DNA of 52,103 nucleotides from Rhizomonospora bruguierae. GTDB taxonomy: Bacteria; Actinomycetota; Actinomycetes; Mycobacteriales; Micromonosporaceae. Positions 50,303 to 52,103 of this stretch are shown here, in pieces. The stretch spans positions 1 through 52,103 of the forward strand of contig NZ_BBQH01000043.1 of assembly GCF_018397995.1 (NCBI RefSeq). Reading direction: 5' to 3'. The notes beneath the pieces were generated by a model. The model was not told the DNA's origin, made no database searches, and saw only the letters and a program-made list of their open reading frames with translations. Positions within the stretch are counted from its first letter, which is position 1. Every line of letters starts with the position of its first letter. Position numbers and translations under genes: made by a program.

Positions 50303-52103
50303 TCAGAGCCCCTCGGCCACCGCCGCCGCGATCTTGAGCCAGGCGTCCTTGGTGGCGCCGGACAAGTGGCCGTAGCGCAGCGGCTCGCCCGAGTCGATCA
50401 GCTTCTCGTACGGCGCCAGCAGCACCGCCCGGGTTCGGGCGGCGAAGTGCCGCTCGATCGCCGGCAGGTCGATGTCCTTGCGGGTCGGCGGCATCGACAC
50501 CACGCTGACCGCCTGCCGCACCAGCCGCTGCCGGCCGGTCTGCTCCAGGTGGTCCAGCGCGCGGGCGGCGGTCTCGGCCGAGTCGTTACGGGCCGACATG
50601 GTGACCACGAGTTGGTCGGTCGCGTCGATGGCGGCCTGCCAGTTCTGCGCCCGGACGTTGTTGCCGGTGTCCACGAAGATCAGCTTGTAGAACCGGCTGA
50701 CCACCTCGCGCAGTTCGCCGAACGCGCCCGCGGTGAGCATCTCGCCCGCGGTCGCGGACTCGTCCGAGGCGAGTACGTCGAACATGCCCTCGCCCTGGGA
50801 CCGTACGTACTGCGACAGGTCGCCGACCCGCCCGTGCGCGCCCTTGAACTGGCCCAGGTCGCGCAGCATGTCCCGCACGGTGCGGCTGTGGAAGTCCTGC
50901 TGGGCGCGCATGCCGAGGGTGCCCTGGGTCTCGTTGTTGTCCCAGGCCAGCACGTAACCGCCGCGCCGCTGCCCGAACGTCATCGCCAGCAGCAGCACGG
51001 CCACCGTCTTGCCGGCACCGCCCTTCGGGTTGATGACGGTCACCTGGCGCAGCCCGCCGAAGTTGCGCCGGACCGTTTCGACGTCCCGGCGCATCTCCTG
51101 CTCGCGCCGGCCCGGCCCGAGCTTCACCAGACCCATGGAGCTGCGCGCGATGACCGCCCGCACGCCCTGCGTCGCGCTCTGCTCGGTCGGCCTCGCCGCC
51201 CGCCGCCGCGCGAACTCCTCCGCGGTCGGCACGCTCGGGTCCGGCATCCAGGCGGCGTCCTGGTGGTACGCCGGTGGCGGCTGGTGCGGCATCTGCTGCT
51301 GCTGCGGCACCTGCTGGTGAGGTGGTACCTGCTGGTACGGCGGCACCTGCTGGTGGGGCGGCATCTGGTACACGCCCGGCGCCTCGGGGCGCGCCTGCGG
51401 CGGTGGGGGCAGCGGGGTACCCGGGTGCGGCTGAAGGAACGACTCGTCCAGGTCGGTCGCTGCCGGCGGGACCGTCGGGTACTGCTGTGGGCCGTGCGCC
51501 AACGACGGCGGGTGCGGGCCGGCCGGCGGGTGGTACCCCGGCGGCGGCGCGGGCTGCTGGTACTGCTGCGGGGGCGGCGGCGCGGTGACCGGTGGGACCG
51601 TGGGCGGTTGCACCGCCGGCATCGGCTGTGGGGGCTGGGGCGGCGCGGTCGGCGGCTGCGCCCACGCGGACTCGGGCGCGTTGGGCAGCCCGGCGTCACC
51701 GCGGTCGCCACGCGGTGGCGTGCCAGCGTTCGGGATCGCGACCGAGGCCCGCGCCACGGCGGAGCCAGCGGTCGGGCCCCCCGGGACGGGCTGTGCCCTG
51801 CCGGCGCCCGGTGCCGCCGCGCCAGCGGTCGGTGCGGGGCCGGTGCCGGACGTCGCGGCGGGGCCGGCTGCGGGGGCGGGAGAAGGTGTGGCCGGCCCGG
51901 GAGTGGGCGCACCCGACGGGGCCGATGCCGATGGGGCGCCGGGCGGGCCGGAGGTGGGTGAAGCGCCGGGCGGGCCGGACGTCGGCTGCGCCGCGGGGGC
52001 GCCGGAGGTCGGGCGCGCGGTCGCGGCGACCCGACCGGCCTCGGCCCGCGCCTGCCCCGGTTGCGCGGGCTGCCCCGGCTGCCCCGGCAGTGCGGTGCCT
52101 GAC
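50303..52103 (-). CDS. ParA/MinD-like ATPase with Pro-rich N-terminus, 5' end outside window
   Basis: The C-terminal 250 residues form a deviant-Walker ATPase: VINPKGGAGKT, AWDNNETQGTLG, then FVDTGNN in the Walker B position and VVTMSARNDS. Upstream the frame stays open to the window edge and encodes a Pro/Ala/Gly/Gln-rich disordered region, including PPYQQVPPHQQV repeats. A GTG at 51757 could start the protein, but the same composition continues beyond it, so a partial gene is likelier. The layout resembles EspI of mycobacterial ESX-1. A role in chromosome or secretion-system positioning is inference. Confidence 0.82.
   Translation of the reverse strand, partial: SGTALPGQPGQPAQPGQARAEAGRVAATARPTSGAPAAQPTSGPPGASPTSGPPGAPSASAPSGAPTPGPATPSPAPAAGPAATSGTGPAPTAGAAAPGAGRAQPVPGGPTAGSAVARASVAIPNAGTPPRGDRGDAGLPNAPESAWAQPPTAPPQPPQPMPAVQPPTVPPVTAPPPPQQYQQPAPPPGYHPPAGPHPPSLAHGPQQYPTVPPAATDLDESFLQPHPGTPLPPPPQARPEAPGVYQMPPHQQVPPYQQVPPHQQVPQQQQMPHQPPPAYHQDAAWMPDPSVPTAEEFARRRAARPTEQSATQGVRAVIARSSMGLVKLGPGRREQEMRRDVETVRRNFGGLRQVTVINPKGGAGKTVAVLLLAMTFGQRRGGYVLAWDNNETQGTLGMRAQQDFHSRTVRDMLRDLGQFKGAHGRVGDLSQYVRSQGEGMFDVLASDESATAGEMLTAGAFGELREVVSRFYKLIFVDTGNNVRAQNWQAAIDATDQLVVTMSARNDSAETAARALDHLEQTGRQRLVRQAVSVVSMPPTRKDIDLPAIERHFAARTRAVLLAPYEKLIDSGEPLRYGHLSGATKDAWLKIAAAVAEGL

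Overview
The window is about 52 kb of very GC-rich DNA with strong G/C preference at third codon positions and many GTG starts. It also has HspR/HAIR heat-shock control and actinobacterial families such as DUF3151, DUF6458 and FadE5-type acyl-CoA dehydrogenase. This points to a filamentous or nocardioform actinobacterium, most likely Micromonosporaceae (inference; no rRNA is present to settle it). It reads as ordinary chromosome. I see no insertion sequence, prophage, CRISPR array, tRNA or rRNA.

Layout. 0.2-5.4 kb: a two-domain VOC protein, a small membrane protein, a membrane-anchored PP2C phosphatase, a 40-residue microprotein, a FadE5-like dehydrogenase behind a double-palindrome promoter, and a DUF6458 membrane protein. 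5.4-9.9 kb: SixA-type phosphatase, hemolysin-III protein, the pxpB-pxpC-pxpA 5-oxoprolinase operon and a GNAT acetyltransferase. 9.9-16.8 kb (minus): NHLRC2-like thioredoxin/NHL protein, MFS transporter, a 1025-residue low-complexity membrane protein with an LppU-like tail, and a 48-residue microprotein with its own terminator. 17.0-20.6 kb (minus): branched-chain 2-oxoacid dehydrogenase E1alpha-E1beta-E2. 21-27.6 kb: a proline-rich anchored protein, an unknown 403-residue protein, and a coupled pair of dynamin-like GTPases followed by a 50-residue membrane peptide. 28-32.6 kb: dnaK-grpE-dnaJ-hspR. 32.6-37.7 kb: an unknown protein, a KhtT/KhtU-type K+/H+ antiporter pair, and clpB. 37.7-43.6 kb: divergent MarR/cupin pair, two related membrane proteins, an SDR oxidoreductase, pyrE, an ArsR regulator, a class II aldolase and DedA. 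43.6-52.1 kb: a decayed hen1 RNA-repair gene, an SPFH protein, a small acidic protein, fba, a secreted aerolysin-like protein, a LOG-family protein, DUF3151, and a ParA/MinD-like ATPase with a proline-rich N-terminus running off the edge.

How the parts work together. HspR represses its own operon and clpB through CTTGAGT-N7-ACTCAAG-type sites, two before dnaK and one before clpB. DnaK/GrpE/DnaJ and ClpB form the disaggregation machinery. The pxp operon recycles 5-oxoproline to glutamate. The bkd operon feeds branched-chain acyl-CoA into fatty-acid metabolism, and the FadE-type enzyme degrades acyl-CoA.

Most notable: the hen1 relic with three lesions and no methyltransferase domain; the secreted aerolysin/ETX-MTX2-like protein behind a hairpin leader; two genes whose Shine-Dalgarno lies in one arm of a perfect 12-bp inverted repeat; a run of at least nine probable leaderless starts; the paired operators in the fadE promoter; and two interspersed palindromes ending in GATCTTGG.
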